In this document: positions 7,268 to 14,034 of the stretch, piece by piece
Layout: every line of letters begins with the position of its first letter
Position numbering within the stretch: position 1 is the stretch's first letter
Assembly: GCA_964638245.1 (NCBI GenBank)
Contig: CAZWZG010000068.1
Location: 1-15,656, forward strand
Direction of reading: 5' to 3'
DNA length: 15,656 nt
Origin: CAZWZG01 sp964638245
GTDB taxonomy: Bacteria > Pseudomonadota > Alphaproteobacteria > Rhodobacterales > Rhodobacteraceae
Notes under the pieces: generated by a model
Database searches by the model: none
What the model saw: only the letters and a program-made list of their open reading frames with translations
Told to the model about the DNA's origin: nothing
Position numbers and translations under genes: made by a program

Positions 7268-7392
7268 TCCAGCTGTCAAAGATATCAACGGCCCTCCCGC
7301 CCGTCATCGACGCCGTGCGGCGCCTCTTCCCGTTGGACGTGGCGCGGCACATGCGCGCCGCGTCCTATGGATCATGGGGGCGTCCATGCTGA
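7264..7392 (+). CDS. Candidate 42-residue small protein bridging moxR and DUF58 genes
   Basis: This reading frame fills the only apparent gap in the operon. Read from CTG at 7264 it overlaps the moxR stop (CTGA), and its own TGA at 7390 lies inside the first codons of the DUF58 gene (ATGCTGA). GAGG sits eight bases before the CTG. About 79% of its codons end in G or C, against about half in the DUF58 frame over the same stretch. The predicted peptide contains PPVIDAVRRLFPLDVARHM, a plausible amphipathic helix, and ends in WGRPC. No domain is recognised. A CTG start is rare; the other in-frame starts are a GTG at 7315 and an ATG at 7351. It may be a real small gene, a coupling ORF or a decayed gene. 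Confidence 0.35.
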   Translation: MIQLSKISTALPPVIDAVRRLFPLDVARHMRAASYGSWGRPC

Positions 7393-8687
7393 AACGCCTT
7401 CCCGCCATTCGCCCATCGCGTCGGTTCATGGGGCTCGGGTTGGCCGCGCTGGTCATTTCGGTCATCGCGATCATGTTCGGCGAAGGCACGCGGTCCATCG
7501 CGCTGATCGCATGGGCCCTGCTGGGGGCCGTGGCTTTCATCGACCTGATCCTGTCACGCGCGGGCAAACGCACGCTCGACGTTGCACCGATCCCCGAACT
7601 TTTCGTGGGCGAAACGCAAGACATCGACATCACGATCACCCCTGCCCCGATGGCCTTGAGCGCGCGCATCGACTGGCCCGAAGGCCTGCGCGGCCCCTCC
7701 GAGATCCTCTTTGACGACGGCCACGCACGCATCCCCGTGGACACCGTCCGCCGTGGCATCTGGGAGATCGCATCGATCTGGCTGTTCTGGCCGTCCCGCT
7801 TCGGCCTCTTTGAGATGGTCCCGCGCCTGCCCCTCGGCCTTGAGGTCAGCGTCGTTCCCAACATCCGCCTCGTGCAATCGGGCGCAATCACGTCACAGGT
7901 CCTGTCCACACTCTACGGCGTCAAGGAAAACCGCGCCATCGGCGAAGGCAGCGAGTTCCACCAGCTGCGCGATTTCGTGCGTGGCATGGACGTCAAATCC
8001 ATCGACTGGAAACGCTCCGCCCGCTACCGCCAGTTGGTCGCCAAGGAACTGCGCGCCGAACGCAACCACCACATCATCATCGCCTTCGACAATGGCTATC
8101 TGATGCGCGAGGAGATCGCGGGCCTCCCCAAGATCGACCACGCCGTTACCGCAGGCCTTGCCACCGCATGGGCCGCCGCCATCGGCGGAGACCTCGTTGG
8201 ATTCTACGCCTATGACGCCCGCCCGCGCATTTTTGTGAAACCCGAACCGGGCCGCATCGCGTTCAACCACCTGCGCACCCGCACGGCAGAGCTGTCCTAT
8301 GTCACCCAGGAAACCAACCACACGCTTGCGCTGAGCGAACTCAACGCGCGCACCCCCAAGCGCTCGCTCATCGTCGTCTTTTCGGACTTTGTGGACACCA
8401 CCACCGCCGAGCTTCTGGTCGAAAACGTCTCGATCCTCGCCAAACGGCACGTCATTATCTTCGTCGCCATCCGCGACCCCAACATGGACGCCATGGTCGA
8501 GGACGCCCCCGACACCATGGACGATGTCGCTGAACTCGTCGCCGTCGGCCAGACCCTGAAAGAACGCCGCGCCGTCTTTGACCGCCTGGCCCGGCTTGGC
8601 GTCATGGTCATCGACGCGCGCCCCGGCACCCTGACCCCGCAACTCATCTCGACCTATCTCGAGATCAAGGCCCGTGAACTCATATGA
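7386..8687 (+). CDS. DUF58 domain protein (von Willebrand-like MoxR partner)
   Basis: Read from ATG 7386 the protein has 433 residues. Two membrane spans at about 14-31 and 37-56 are followed by a beta-rich region (about 65-160) and a cytoplasmic DUF58/vWA-like domain. The DUF58 signature is clear: FHQLRDFVRGMDVKSIDWKR (191-210), then SARYRQLVAKELRAER. The position of the metal-ion-dependent adhesion site reads AFDNGYLM (233-240), so the first Asp is kept but the DxSxS serines are not. DUF58 proteins are encoded next to MoxR ATPases and are taken as their partners. GGGGG before ATG 7386 supports this start; ATG 7374 would add four residues. The stop overlaps the next start (ATGA). Confidence 0.88.
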   Translation: MLKRLPAIRPSRRFMGLGLAALVISVIAIMFGEGTRSIALIAWALLGAVAFIDLILSRAGKRTLDVAPIPELFVGETQDIDITITPAPMALSARIDWPEGLRGPSEILFDDGHARIPVDTVRRGIWEIASIWLFWPSRFGLFEMVPRLPLGLEVSVVPNIRLVQSGAITSQVLSTLYGVKENRAIGEGSEFHQLRDFVRGMDVKSIDWKRSARYRQLVAKELRAERNHHIIIAFDNGYLMREEIAGLPKIDHAVTAGLATAWAAAIGGDLVGFYAYDARPRIFVKPEPGRIAFNHLRTRTAELSYVTQETNHTLALSELNARTPKRSLIVVFSDFVDTTTAELLVENVSILAKRHVIIFVAIRDPNMDAMVEDAPDTMDDVAELVAVGQTLKERRAVFDRLARLGVMVIDARPGTLTPQLISTYLEIKARELI

Positions 8688-9691
8688 GCGACGCTTCAAC
8701 CGACCTCATCCGCTCCGCCCGCTTTCGCGCTGAACGCGAGCAAGGCTGGCGCCGCCTTGAAAACCTCGTCGCCCGCGCCGAAAGCCAAGGCCTGCGTCGC
8801 ATGTCGTTCGAAGACGTCCGCGACCTCTCGGCCCTCTACCGCCAGGCCACGACGTCCCTGTCCATCGCCCGCGAGATCTCGCTCGACCGCGGCCTCCTGC
8901 GCTATCTCGAAGCGCTCACTGCGCGCGCCTACCTGTCGGTCTACGCGCCCCAAGAGCGCCTCGGCAGCCTCGTCTCGCGCTTCTTCACCCACAGCGCCCC
9001 ACTGGCCATGCGCCGATCCTGGCCATACCTGCTTCTGGGGCTTTTGTGCATGTTCCTTGGCGGACTTGTCGGCTACCTCCTCTATTTCGAGGATCAGGAT
9101 TGGTACCGCGTTTTCATGCCCGGCTCGCTCGCCGGTGGGCGCGGCCCCGGTGCCTCGACCGAATACCTGCGAAGCGTCATCTACGACGACGATCCGGAGG
9201 TGCGCGGGCTTGGCGCCTTCGCCACCTACCTGTTCAGCCATAATACCCGCATCGCCATTTTCGTCTTTGGCCTTGGCGTGTTCCTCGTCGCTCCCGCCGT
9301 TTTGCTAACTTTCTATAATGGTCTGATCTTGGGCGTTTTTGTCGCCCTTCACGTCGATCGCGGCTTGGGTTGGGACATCTTCGGCTGGCTCTCGATCCAC
9401 GGGGTCACGGAACTCGGCGCCATCTGTGTCGCCTGTGCAGGGGGCATCAAGCTTGGCATGGCGGTCCTGTTTCCCGGCCAGAAAACCCGGCGCGCAGCCC
9501 TGCGCGACGTCAGCCGCGACGCCGTCAAACTGGCCCTCGTTGCCGCGCTGATGCTGGTCGCCGCTGCCCTTCTGGAAGGCTTCGGCCGCCAATTGGTCCA
9601 AGATCTTAACACGCGCCTTGCCATCGGCTGGGGCGTCGGATGCCTCTGGGTGATCTGGTGGACCGCCGCCGGGTTGAGGGCACGCCGATGA
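8684..9691 (+). CDS. SpoIIM (stage II sporulation protein M) family membrane protein
   Basis: This 335-residue protein has a soluble helical N-terminus (1-110) with many Arg and Glu, then about six membrane spans (near 113-134, 189-208, 211-226, 241-263, 281-299 and 313-330). The family hallmark is SIHGVTELGAI (237-247) followed by AGGIKLG, where His239 and Glu243 are the conserved polar residues. The founding member works in engulfment in sporulating Firmicutes. Proteobacterial members of this COG1300 family have no link to sporulation and usually lie in MoxR operons. The start overlaps the DUF58 stop (ATGA) and the stop overlaps the RDD gene in the same way. It is probably the core membrane subunit of the complex. 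Confidence 0.88.
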   Translation: MSDASTDLIRSARFRAEREQGWRRLENLVARAESQGLRRMSFEDVRDLSALYRQATTSLSIAREISLDRGLLRYLEALTARAYLSVYAPQERLGSLVSRFFTHSAPLAMRRSWPYLLLGLLCMFLGGLVGYLLYFEDQDWYRVFMPGSLAGGRGPGASTEYLRSVIYDDDPEVRGLGAFATYLFSHNTRIAIFVFGLGVFLVAPAVLLTFYNGLILGVFVALHVDRGLGWDIFGWLSIHGVTELGAICVACAGGIKLGMAVLFPGQKTRRAALRDVSRDAVKLALVAALMLVAAALLEGFGRQLVQDLNTRLAIGWGVGCLWVIWWTAAGLRARR

Positions 9692-10656
9692 TCTGGCCAT
9701 TCCGCCGAAAGGGCAAAAAGAAGAAACCCAAACCCCACAGGATGCCGCACGACACGCTGGTGCCACCCGAAGGCGTGCCCCTGCATTTCGACGTGGCCGG
9801 GGTCGGCGCTCGCATTGGCGCACAAATGGTCGACATCCTGATCACCGTCCTCTTCGCCGTCGCCGTCGTGATCGTGATGTCTGAGCTGAACCTGGCGCGC
9901 GGGCAAACGCTGACGGCCATCTTCATGATGCTCTTCTTTCTGGGCCGCATCCCCTACTACGTCATCACCGAGCTTCTCTGGAACGGTCAGACGCTTGGCA
10001 AACGGATGCTCAAGCTCAAAGTCGTCTCAGCCGACGGGCGGTCATTGACGGCCCAATCGCTGGTCGTACGCAACCTCATGAAAGAGGCCGAGGTGTTCCT
10101 GCCCGGCACACTGATCTTTACGCTGGACGCCGAAGACCTCGTCGCGTCTCTGATCGCCTTCGTCTGGATCATCGCCACGCTCGCTGTCCCTTTGCTCAAC
10201 AAACGCCGCCAACGTCTGGGCGATATGGCAGCGGGCACCTACGTGATCCACCTGCCCGAACCGATCCTGCTGCCCGATCTGGCCCAAGCCCCGGTGCCCG
10301 CCGTGCAACTTGGCAAAAAAGCCGAGGAATTCACGTTCCTGCCCCATCAGCTCGACCACTATGGCGCGTACGAGCTGCAAACGCTCGAAGACCTTTTGCG
10401 CACGCGGCCTCAGGAAAAGTCCGCTGCCGTCGAAGCCCGCCGCAAACAAACCCTCGCCGCCGTCATCGAGCAGATCCGCAAGAAAATCGACTACGCCGAG
10501 AAAATCCCGGAAGCCGCCAACGAACGATTCCTGCGCGCCTTCTACAACGCCCAGCGGGCGCATCTCGAACAGCGCCAGCTGTTCGGCGACAAACGCGCCG
10601 ACAAGCACCACGGACGCGAGGAAGACGACGAGGAAACCGGCGCAAAGACGCAATAA
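9688..10656 (+). CDS. RDD family membrane protein with long charged tail
   Basis: From the ATGA-coupled start (GAGGG upstream) the protein has 322 residues. A very basic N-terminus (WPFRRKGKKKKPKP) precedes the RDD domain. RDD features are GVGARIGAQMVDILI (38-52), GQTLGKRMLKLKVV (100-113) and RQRLGDMAAGTYVI (174-187), with three spans near 48-66, 74-95 and 150-170. The remaining 130 or so residues are hydrophilic and helical, rich in Glu, Lys and Arg, and end in an acidic/His-rich stretch. This tail is longer than in minimal RDD proteins of about 150-200 residues. A start at 9640 would add 16 residues but has no advantage. It is the last gene of the operon. RDD proteins are proposed transporters, unproven here. 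Confidence 0.85.
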   Translation: MIWPFRRKGKKKKPKPHRMPHDTLVPPEGVPLHFDVAGVGARIGAQMVDILITVLFAVAVVIVMSELNLARGQTLTAIFMMLFFLGRIPYYVITELLWNGQTLGKRMLKLKVVSADGRSLTAQSLVVRNLMKEAEVFLPGTLIFTLDAEDLVASLIAFVWIIATLAVPLLNKRRQRLGDMAAGTYVIHLPEPILLPDLAQAPVPAVQLGKKAEEFTFLPHQLDHYGAYELQTLEDLLRTRPQEKSAAVEARRKQTLAAVIEQIRKKIDYAEKIPEAANERFLRAFYNAQRAHLEQRQLFGDKRADKHHGREEDDEETGAKTQ

Positions 10657-10695
10657 TCGCGCCAAAAGTCCGGATTGCCATAATGTCGTCCAGAT

Positions 10696-10721
10696 CCTCG
10701 CGTGATAACATGCGCGTGAGG
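10696..10721 (+). terminator. Hairpin after the MoxR operon
   Basis: CCTCGCGTG and CGCGTGAGG can form a 9-pair stem around an 8-base loop, 40 bases after the RDD stop codon. The two non-Watson-Crick pairs are G-U in plus-strand RNA only, which suggests it acts in transcripts of this operon. No T-run follows, so it may be a processing stop, or a leader structure of the next gene. Confidence 0.35.
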
Positions 10722-10773
10722 GTGTGGCATTCCCCGCGCCCCGAGCAGTTATGACAAGAAGAGAGGGTCGTCG

Positions 10774-11592
10774 ATGACTGACGCAACCACAGATTTCGCC
10801 CCCAAACAGCCGCTAGGTGTCGGCTCTATCCTTGGGGAGAGTTTTTCCATTTTCTTTCGCAAGATCATCACGATCCTGCTGATCGCAATCATTCCATCGT
10901 CTATAGCGTTTTTGCTGTCGGGCACGCTTCAGGGTTGGGACGTGATGACAGGCGCGTCGCTGCCCGATTTTTCGTCGACCAGCTACATCATCAGCTATGC
11001 GGTCTCGATCATTGCACGCTTTGCACTTTTCGGCCTGATCATTGGGATGATGGTGCAGTTTGCGTATGACGCCAAACTTGGACGACCAGCAAACATTGGC
11101 GGATACTTCCAGAACGGTTTGAAGCACATTGTGCCCATCGTGATCCTAACGGTCATTTGCTACATCGCTGCGGGCATATTTTCGGTCGCGCTTGTCGTTC
11201 CCGGTCTGTGGCTGGCCGCCGCATTGTTTGTCTACGTGCCGGCCATCGTGATCGACGGCTCGGGCTTTGGTGCCTTGGGACGTTCCTGGCGCCTCACGAA
11301 AGGCTACCGCTGGCCGATCGTTGGCTTGCTGATCGTGACGCTTCTGGTTCTGATCGTCGTGATGGGCGTCATCGTCGGCGGTCTGACCATCGCTATCCTC
11401 GGGACGAACTTCGATGCGTTCACAACGCCTGAGGTCAGCCTGTCCACGATCATCCCCTTGTTCCTGATCCAGTCCATTGGAAACGCCATCGCCTATGGCT
11501 TTGGGTCGGTCATCGTAGCGCTGGCTTTTGCCCGCCTCAAAGAGATCAAGGAAGGCGTCGGCATCGACGATCTGGTTTCGGTCTTCGAGTGA
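10774..11592 (+). CDS. Polytopic membrane protein (glycerophosphodiesterase membrane-domain/YciC-like)
   Basis: This 272-residue protein has about six hydrophobic segments, near 30-50, 70-95, 118-137, 140-163, 182-208 and 226-250. The N-terminus reads QPLGVGSILGESFSIFFRK, a typical opening for the family of membrane domains seen alone (YciC/DUF975-like) or fused to glycerophosphoryl diester phosphodiesterases. Mid-chain, VVPGLWLAAALFVYVPAIV and GALGRSWRLTKGYRW match the conserved core. No catalytic domain is present, so it is the membrane part only and its function is unknown. GAGAGGG lies upstream of the ATG. It is 117 bases from the RDD gene and may have its own promoter. Base composition is slightly lower in GC than the operon before it. 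Confidence 0.7.
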   Translation: MTDATTDFAPKQPLGVGSILGESFSIFFRKIITILLIAIIPSSIAFLLSGTLQGWDVMTGASLPDFSSTSYIISYAVSIIARFALFGLIIGMMVQFAYDAKLGRPANIGGYFQNGLKHIVPIVILTVICYIAAGIFSVALVVPGLWLAAALFVYVPAIVIDGSGFGALGRSWRLTKGYRWPIVGLLIVTLLVLIVVMGVIVGGLTIAILGTNFDAFTTPEVSLSTIIPLFLIQSIGNAIAYGFGSVIVALAFARLKEIKEGVGIDDLVSVFE

Positions 11593-11601
11593 TAAATTTA
11601 T

Positions 11602-11629
11602 GCGCTCGCGGGCATTTGCTTGCGGGCGC
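11602..11629 (+). terminator. Terminator-like hairpin after the membrane protein gene
   Basis: GCGCTCGCGGGC (11602-11613) and GCTTGCGGGCGC (11618-11629) pair over 12 positions around an ATTT loop, starting 10 bases after the stop codon. Three pairs are G-U in plus-strand RNA and would be mismatches on the other strand, so the hairpin belongs to the plus-strand gene. There is no U-tract, as is common in GC-rich alphaproteobacteria. Confidence 0.5.
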
Positions 11630-11655
11630 ACCACCGTTATCTGCACGGATGCAAT

Positions 11656-11685
11656 ACCGACGTCGCACCGACGTAATACCGACGT
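11656..11685. repeat. Three ACCGACGT units spaced exactly 11 bases
   Basis: ACCGACGT occurs at 11656, 11667 and 11678, so the units lie about one helical turn apart. The outer two units share the longer form AATACCGACGT. The array lies between the membrane protein gene and the 3' end of tRNA-Asp. It could be a phased protein-binding site or a small tandem duplication. Confidence 0.5.
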
Positions 11686-11715
11686 TGCGTTCTGGGTGTT
11701 TATCTTTGGGTAAGG

Positions 11716-11792
11716 TGGCGCGGTTGACGGGGCTCGAACCCGCGACCCCCGGCGTGACAGGCCGGTACTCTAACCAACTGAGCTACAACCGC
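11716..11792 (-). tRNA. tRNA-Asp (GTC anticodon)
   Basis: A complete 77-base cloverleaf is visible on the minus strand. The acceptor GCGGTTG/CAACCGC is followed by discriminator G and an encoded CCA (11716-11718). The D arm is GCTC/GAGT. The anticodon arm is CCGGC/GCCGG with loop CTGTCAC, giving anticodon GTC (Asp). The T arm is GCGGG/CCCGT with loop TTCGAGC. It lies 54 bases after the EamA gene on the same strand. No integrase or duplicated tRNA end is seen nearby, so there is no sign of an integrated element. Confidence 0.97.
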
Positions 11793-11846
11793 GCATACGC
11801 TTTTTGAACAGCGTGAGCGGCGTTCTAGGCGCGCCCGCGCTCCGCG

Positions 11847-12821
11847 TCAAGCATCCAAATGCGGTCGTGCGGGCTTTTCTTCGCCCCGCGCGCTTTCCCG
11901 GAAAAACACGAGCAGGCCCGCCCCCGCAATCATCGCGATCCCGACCCATTCGGCAAAGCCCGGCCATGTCCCAAAGATGACAAGGCCCCATAAGATCGCC
12001 AGGGCCAAAGCACTGTATTCAAACGATGAAATCGTTGCCGCCTTGGCCAGCCCATAGGCCTTGGACATCGTGAACCCAACGACCGCCGCCAATGCCCCCA
12101 ATAGCGCAAAAAGCCAGATATCCTCGGGCGATGGCCAGCGCCAGGCGCGCAGAAGGAAGGCAAAGGCTTCGCTTTCAACGCCTTGGGCAAAGCGTCCATC
12201 GCCAGCAACAATGAAAAAGCCCGCGCCCACCACGATGAACATTGCCTGCATATAGAACGCCAGCGCCGACGCCGGCGCGCTCGCCGAAAGCTTGCGCGTC
12301 AAAACCACCATCCCCGCATAACACCCCGCCCCCAGCACCGGCAGAACATACCCCAACACCTCAACCTCGCCCGCCTCCCCGGATCCCCCGGACGAGATCA
12401 CAAGAACCCCTAGAAACCCGATGCCAATCGCTGAAAGCCGCCAGATCCCGACGGTTTCGCCAAGGACGGGGATGGCAAGGAGCGTGATCAAAAGGGGCGC
12501 GACAAAGAATATGGCAGTGGCGGTCGCAAGCGGCAAAAGCGCAAGCGACAAAAAGAAGAACATGTTGGCCAGAACGATCAGGGACGCCCGCAAGATCTGA
12601 AGCCCGGGATGGCGCGGCCAAAGGACACGAAAGGCGTTCTCGGCATAGAGAAAACCAAGCGTTCCAAGGATCGCGATGACGGATCGGATGAAAACGATCT
12701 GATGCAGCGGATAGCTGTCGGACAGGAATTTGATGATCGCATCATTGGCCGTGATGCACGTCATCCCCACAAGGACGAAAGCGATCCCGGCGCGCGTGTT
12801 GTCTCTGGGTGCTTCGTCCAT
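11847..12821 (-). CDS. EamA family (drug/metabolite superfamily) transporter
   Basis: This 324-residue protein has about ten hydrophobic segments in two homologous halves, the EamA/DMT arrangement. The first half opens with GIAFVLVGMTCITANDAIIK, and LRASLIVLANMFFFLSLALL with TATAIFFVAPLLITLLAIPV gives the typical end of its repeat. The second half has GYVLPVLGAGCYAGMVVLTRK and ends with ISSFEYSALALAILWG. Such inner-membrane carriers export or import small metabolites; the substrate cannot be read from the sequence. The ATG is preceded directly by TTTT and a hairpin that contains the only AGG-like ribosome-binding bases, so translation may be weak or controlled. The gene lies downstream of pirin on the same strand. 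Confidence 0.88.
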   Translation of the reverse strand: MDEAPRDNTRAGIAFVLVGMTCITANDAIIKFLSDSYPLHQIVFIRSVIAILGTLGFLYAENAFRVLWPRHPGLQILRASLIVLANMFFFLSLALLPLATATAIFFVAPLLITLLAIPVLGETVGIWRLSAIGIGFLGVLVISSGGSGEAGEVEVLGYVLPVLGAGCYAGMVVLTRKLSASAPASALAFYMQAMFIVVGAGFFIVAGDGRFAQGVESEAFAFLLRAWRWPSPEDIWLFALLGALAAVVGFTMSKAYGLAKAATISSFEYSALALAILWGLVIFGTWPGFAEWVGIAMIAGAGLLVFFRESARGEEKPARPHLDA

Positions 12822-12825
12822 AAAA

Positions 12826-12846
12826 CCGACCTACGCCCAAGGTCGG
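12826..12846 (-). promoter_or_regulatory. Hairpin plus T-run at the EamA start codon
   Basis: On the minus strand CCGACC and GGTCGG form a 6-base stem with a 9-base loop. Adding G-U and A-U pairs with the TTTT that follows could extend it to ten pairs. The T-run abuts the EamA ATG. This has the look of an intrinsic terminator or attenuator and would also mask the ribosome-binding bases. Confidence 0.45.
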
Positions 12847-12866
12847 CTCTGCGCAAGCGAGGCCAA

Positions 12867-12894
12867 GAGCGACGGGCAATGGCCCCCGTCGCTC
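12867..12894 (-). terminator. Strong hairpin between pirin and EamA genes
   Basis: GAGCGACGGG and CCCGTCGCTC form a perfect 10-base stem with an 8-base loop, 13 bases after the pirin stop codon. Only TT follows on the minus strand, so it is a terminator-type stem without a full U-tract. It probably ends or reduces transcription from pirin into the EamA gene. Confidence 0.65.
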
Positions 12895-12907
12895 CACCTT
12901 GCAGACG

Positions 12908-13846
12908 TTACTTTTCAGGCAGCGGGATGAACTCCTGATCATCCCCGGTGGGCAGTTGAAAGCGGCCGTCCGACCAGTCGCCCTGGCGCCAGGCCTCTTT
13001 CGCCTCTTCGATCCGCTCTTTCGACGAGGCGACGAAATTCCACCAGATGTAGCGCTTGCCTTCCAGCGTTTCACCGCCAAGCAACATCAGGCGCGCGCCG
13101 GTTTCCCCGGCCGTAACGCTGATCCTATCACCAGGCTTGAAGACCATCATTTGACCCGCCTCGTAAGACGTCCCGGCGACATCAATCGAACCGTCAACCA
13201 CATAGATCCCGCGATCTTCATGTTCGTCCGGCAATGGCAACTTCGCACCCGCTTCAAGCACCGCGTCAATGTAGAACATCTCTGACGCCGTCTCGACAGG
13301 GGCCCGCTCGCCATAGGCGTTGCCCAGGATCAGGCGCAGCTGTTTGCCCTCGCCCTCCATCATCGGCAACGTCTCAACGCCCGAATGCACGAATTCCGCT
13401 GGGCGATCCTCGTGGTCCTTGGGCAAGGCCACCCACGTCTGAATCCCGAAGAACGGCATCGGATCGGTCTGGGTTTCGTCATCGGTGCGCTCGGAATGGG
13501 TGATCCCGTGCCCGGCCACCATCCAGTTCACCGCGCCTGGCTCGATCCATTTGTCTGTGCCAAGACTGTCACGGTGATGCATCCGCCCCCGGAACAGATA
13601 GCTGATCGTCGCCAAGCCGATATGCGGGTGGGGCCGCACGTCCATACCGCGCGAGGGCAGGAACTCTGCCGGACCCATCTGATCAAAGAAAATAAAGGGT
13701 CCTACCATTTGGCGCTTGGGCGCCGGCAGGGCGCGGCGCACCTCGAATGCGCCCAGATCACGCGCGCGCGGGATGATCAGCGTGTCAATCGCATCAACGG
13801 CATCGCCGGTCGGGCAATCGGGATCAAGTGTCGGGTTCCAACTCAT
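12908..13846 (-). CDS. Pirin family protein
   Basis: This 312-residue bicupin protein carries the pirin metal site: His73 and His75 in RPHPHIGLATISY and His117 and Glu119 in GITHSERTDDE. FIFFDQMGPAEF (51-62) and the run into HHRDSLG are family hallmarks. The C-terminal cupin holds GIYVVDGSIDVAG and LMLLGGETLEGKRYIWWNF. Bacterial pirins include quercetin 2,3-dioxygenases and redox or metal sensors; which applies here is unknown. The start at 13846 is chosen because AAAGGAG sits seven bases before it. An upstream start at 13918 would add 24 residues unlike the family. Strong hairpins separate it from the EamA gene downstream. Confidence 0.92.
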   Translation of the reverse strand: MSWNPTLDPDCPTGDAVDAIDTLIIPRARDLGAFEVRRALPAPKRQMVGPFIFFDQMGPAEFLPSRGMDVRPHPHIGLATISYLFRGRMHHRDSLGTDKWIEPGAVNWMVAGHGITHSERTDDETQTDPMPFFGIQTWVALPKDHEDRPAEFVHSGVETLPMMEGEGKQLRLILGNAYGERAPVETASEMFYIDAVLEAGAKLPLPDEHEDRGIYVVDGSIDVAGTSYEAGQMMVFKPGDRISVTAGETGARLMLLGGETLEGKRYIWWNFVASSKERIEEAKEAWRQGDWSDGRFQLPTGDDQEFIPLPEK

Positions 13847-13886
13847 CGCAGAGCTCCTTTCGTTGACCCATACGTAGTTCGAAACC

Positions 13887-13917
13887 TGTGTGCCGCATAT
13901 GTCGATAATTGCACACA
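13887..13917. promoter_or_regulatory. Inverted repeat in the divergent pirin promoter region
   Basis: TGTGTGC (13887-13893) and GCACACA (13911-13917) are perfect inverted copies 17 bases apart, 41-71 bases upstream of the pirin start. The position between divergent genes suits an operator. No regulator gene is adjacent, and seven-base arms can arise by chance. Confidence 0.35.
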
Positions 13918-14034
13918 CTATACGGGAATATGCTTCCGAACAGCATTTACAAACATCAGCCCACGCACCTGATCCGCCCTACTCTCGCCCAAAATCCATG
14001 GCACACCACGCAAAAGCAATAAGTTGAGCAGCCC

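Noticed and set aside
7185..7385. N-terminal extension of the DUF58 protein back into moxR
   Set aside because: Codons in that frame lose the third-position G/C bias and the extension is Arg/Pro-rich low-quality sequence ahead of two normal membrane spans.
11716..11792. tRNA-Asp as an integration site for a mobile element
   Set aside because: The tRNA is intact, no duplicated 3' end is present within the window, and no integrase or foreign genes lie on either side.
12908..13972. Long plus-strand reading frame (13385-13972) opposite the pirin gene
   Set aside because: It mirrors the codons of a well-supported pirin with intact metal site and strong ribosome-binding site; the plus-strand product has no recognisable features.
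13998..14027. Nine-residue upstream ORF (MAHHAKAIS) before the transporter-synthase fusion
   Set aside because: It has no ribosome-binding site, no regulatory residue run such as a codon cluster, and such short frames are expected by chance.
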